From Brumimicrobium sp. (GTDB lineage: Bacteria > Bacteroidota > Bacteroidia > Flavobacteriales_D > Crocinitomicaceae), in assembly GCA_023957385.1 (NCBI GenBank), contig JAMLGZ010000002.1:310001-374000 (forward strand): a stretch of 64,000 nt of DNA, in the 5' to 3' direction. A program made the translations under genes and the position numbers. The notes under the pieces were generated by a model that saw nothing but the letters and a program-made list of their open reading frames with translations, had not been told where the DNA came from and did not search any database. This document shows positions 63,536 through 64,000 of this stretch, in pieces; the first letter of the stretch is position 1, and each line of letters begins with the position of its first letter.

Positions 63536-64000
63536 ATGATACAACTGAAAAAGGCGCATATCTCTATTATTATTGGACTTTCTATCATGACTGCTTGTAC
63601 GCAACAACAAACATTTATTCCCAAACCCCCTACTTATCTTGAGCTCCAATTTCCAGAGCGTACTTATTCTATCTATCAGGATAACTGTGGCTACAGTTTT
63701 TCCAAGCCTAGTTATTTTACAATTAAAGAAGCAAATAATTCACCATGTAACCGCGATATTGATTTTGGAATGCTAAATGGAGTTTTGTTTCTGAGTAGAA
63801 TGGATATGGACACTAGCCTATCAGCATATATTAATTACGCCTTGGGTAAAATTGATGAACATAAGATTAAGGCTACTGCGATTTATGATTCCACTTTTAT
63901 TCGTAAAGAGGACAAAGTGTATGGTACTTTCTTTGAACTACAAGGAAATGTTGCGTCGCCTTTTCAGTTCTATCTCACGGATTCCACTAGCCGCTTTGTA
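63536..64000 (+). CDS. gldD: Gliding motility lipoprotein GldD (5' part, cut by window end)
   Basis: First 155 codons; the gene continues beyond the window. The signal peptide ends at a lipobox MTAC (Cys near 21), then PKPPTYLELQFPERTY and CGYSFSKPSYF, which match GldD, a lipoprotein needed for gliding. The start ATG is one base after the gldE stop, so translation is coupled. No frameshift is seen in the visible part. Confidence 0.88.
   Translation, partial: MIQLKKAHISIIIGLSIMTACTQQQTFIPKPPTYLELQFPERTYSIYQDNCGYSFSKPSYFTIKEANNSPCNRDIDFGMLNGVLFLSRMDMDTSLSAYINYALGKIDEHKIKATAIYDSTFIRKEDKVYGTFFELQGNVASPFQFYLTDSTSRFV

Overview
The window comes from a low-GC member of the Bacteroidota, most likely the order Flavobacteriales. 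The evidence is the neighbour pair gldE and gldD (gliding motility), several proteins with type IX secretion system (T9SS) C-terminal signals of both type A and type B, a PorE-like OmpA protein, the Bat aerotolerance operon, promoter motifs of the Bacteroidota type (TAnnTTTG), and an almost complete lack of Shine-Dalgarno sequences. No rRNA, tRNA or CRISPR array was seen. Most of the window is ordinary chromosome with compact operons whose genes overlap by 1 to 8 bases.

Layout. 0.1-3.4 kb: class I ribonucleotide reductase operon in the unusual order nrdB, thioesterase, unknown 90-aa gene, nrdA. 3.4-6.7 kb: TPR protein plus PorE-like OmpA/PD40 protein. 6.8-12 kb: aldehyde dehydrogenase, Kelch protein, recG and a small TonB-C-like protein. 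12.2-20.4 kb: complete MoxR/DUF58/Bat operon of eight genes. 20.5-31.2 kb: saccharopine dehydrogenase family enzyme, rRNA methyltransferase, membrane protein, TPR lipoprotein, cation/proton antiporter, secreted caspase-fold/TPR protein, tyrS. 31.3-41.3 kb: two giant paralogous T9SS cargo proteins (1221 and 2055 aa). 41.4-47.3 kb: DUF2249 protein, the operon tatA-gatA-mltD-DUF4837, and a transglutaminase-like protein. 47.4-53.6 kb: accessory island. 53.7-64 kb: META-domain lipoprotein, palindromic intergenic element, pntAB, recX, rng, a 29-aa bS38/COX24-type ribosomal peptide, HU-family protein, mutY, ssb, gldE and the start of gldD.

The most remarkable segment is the island. It sits between a convergent gene pair (transglutaminase and META lipoprotein) whose shared 152-bp junction is now present on both sides. 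The two copies differ at 11 positions, all in the half that belongs to the transglutaminase gene and its downstream spacer, and most coding differences are synonymous. This looks like a junction of two diverged alleles rather than a fresh duplication. Inside are a T9SS type B protein and a 1020-codon T9SS type A protein with a phage-type endosialidase chaperone (S74) domain. The latter is broken by one in-frame TAA and separated from the type B gene by a complete 1435-bp IS4-family element with a 9-bp target duplication. A 195-bp, 99% identical scrap of the S74 gene lies against the right-hand repeat.

No wholly new system can be proved from sequence alone. The best candidates for new biology are the secreted T9SS-S74 protein and its operon partner, the periplasmic or surface caspase-TPR protein, the unknown gene inside the ribonucleotide reductase operon, and the 129-bp nested palindrome.
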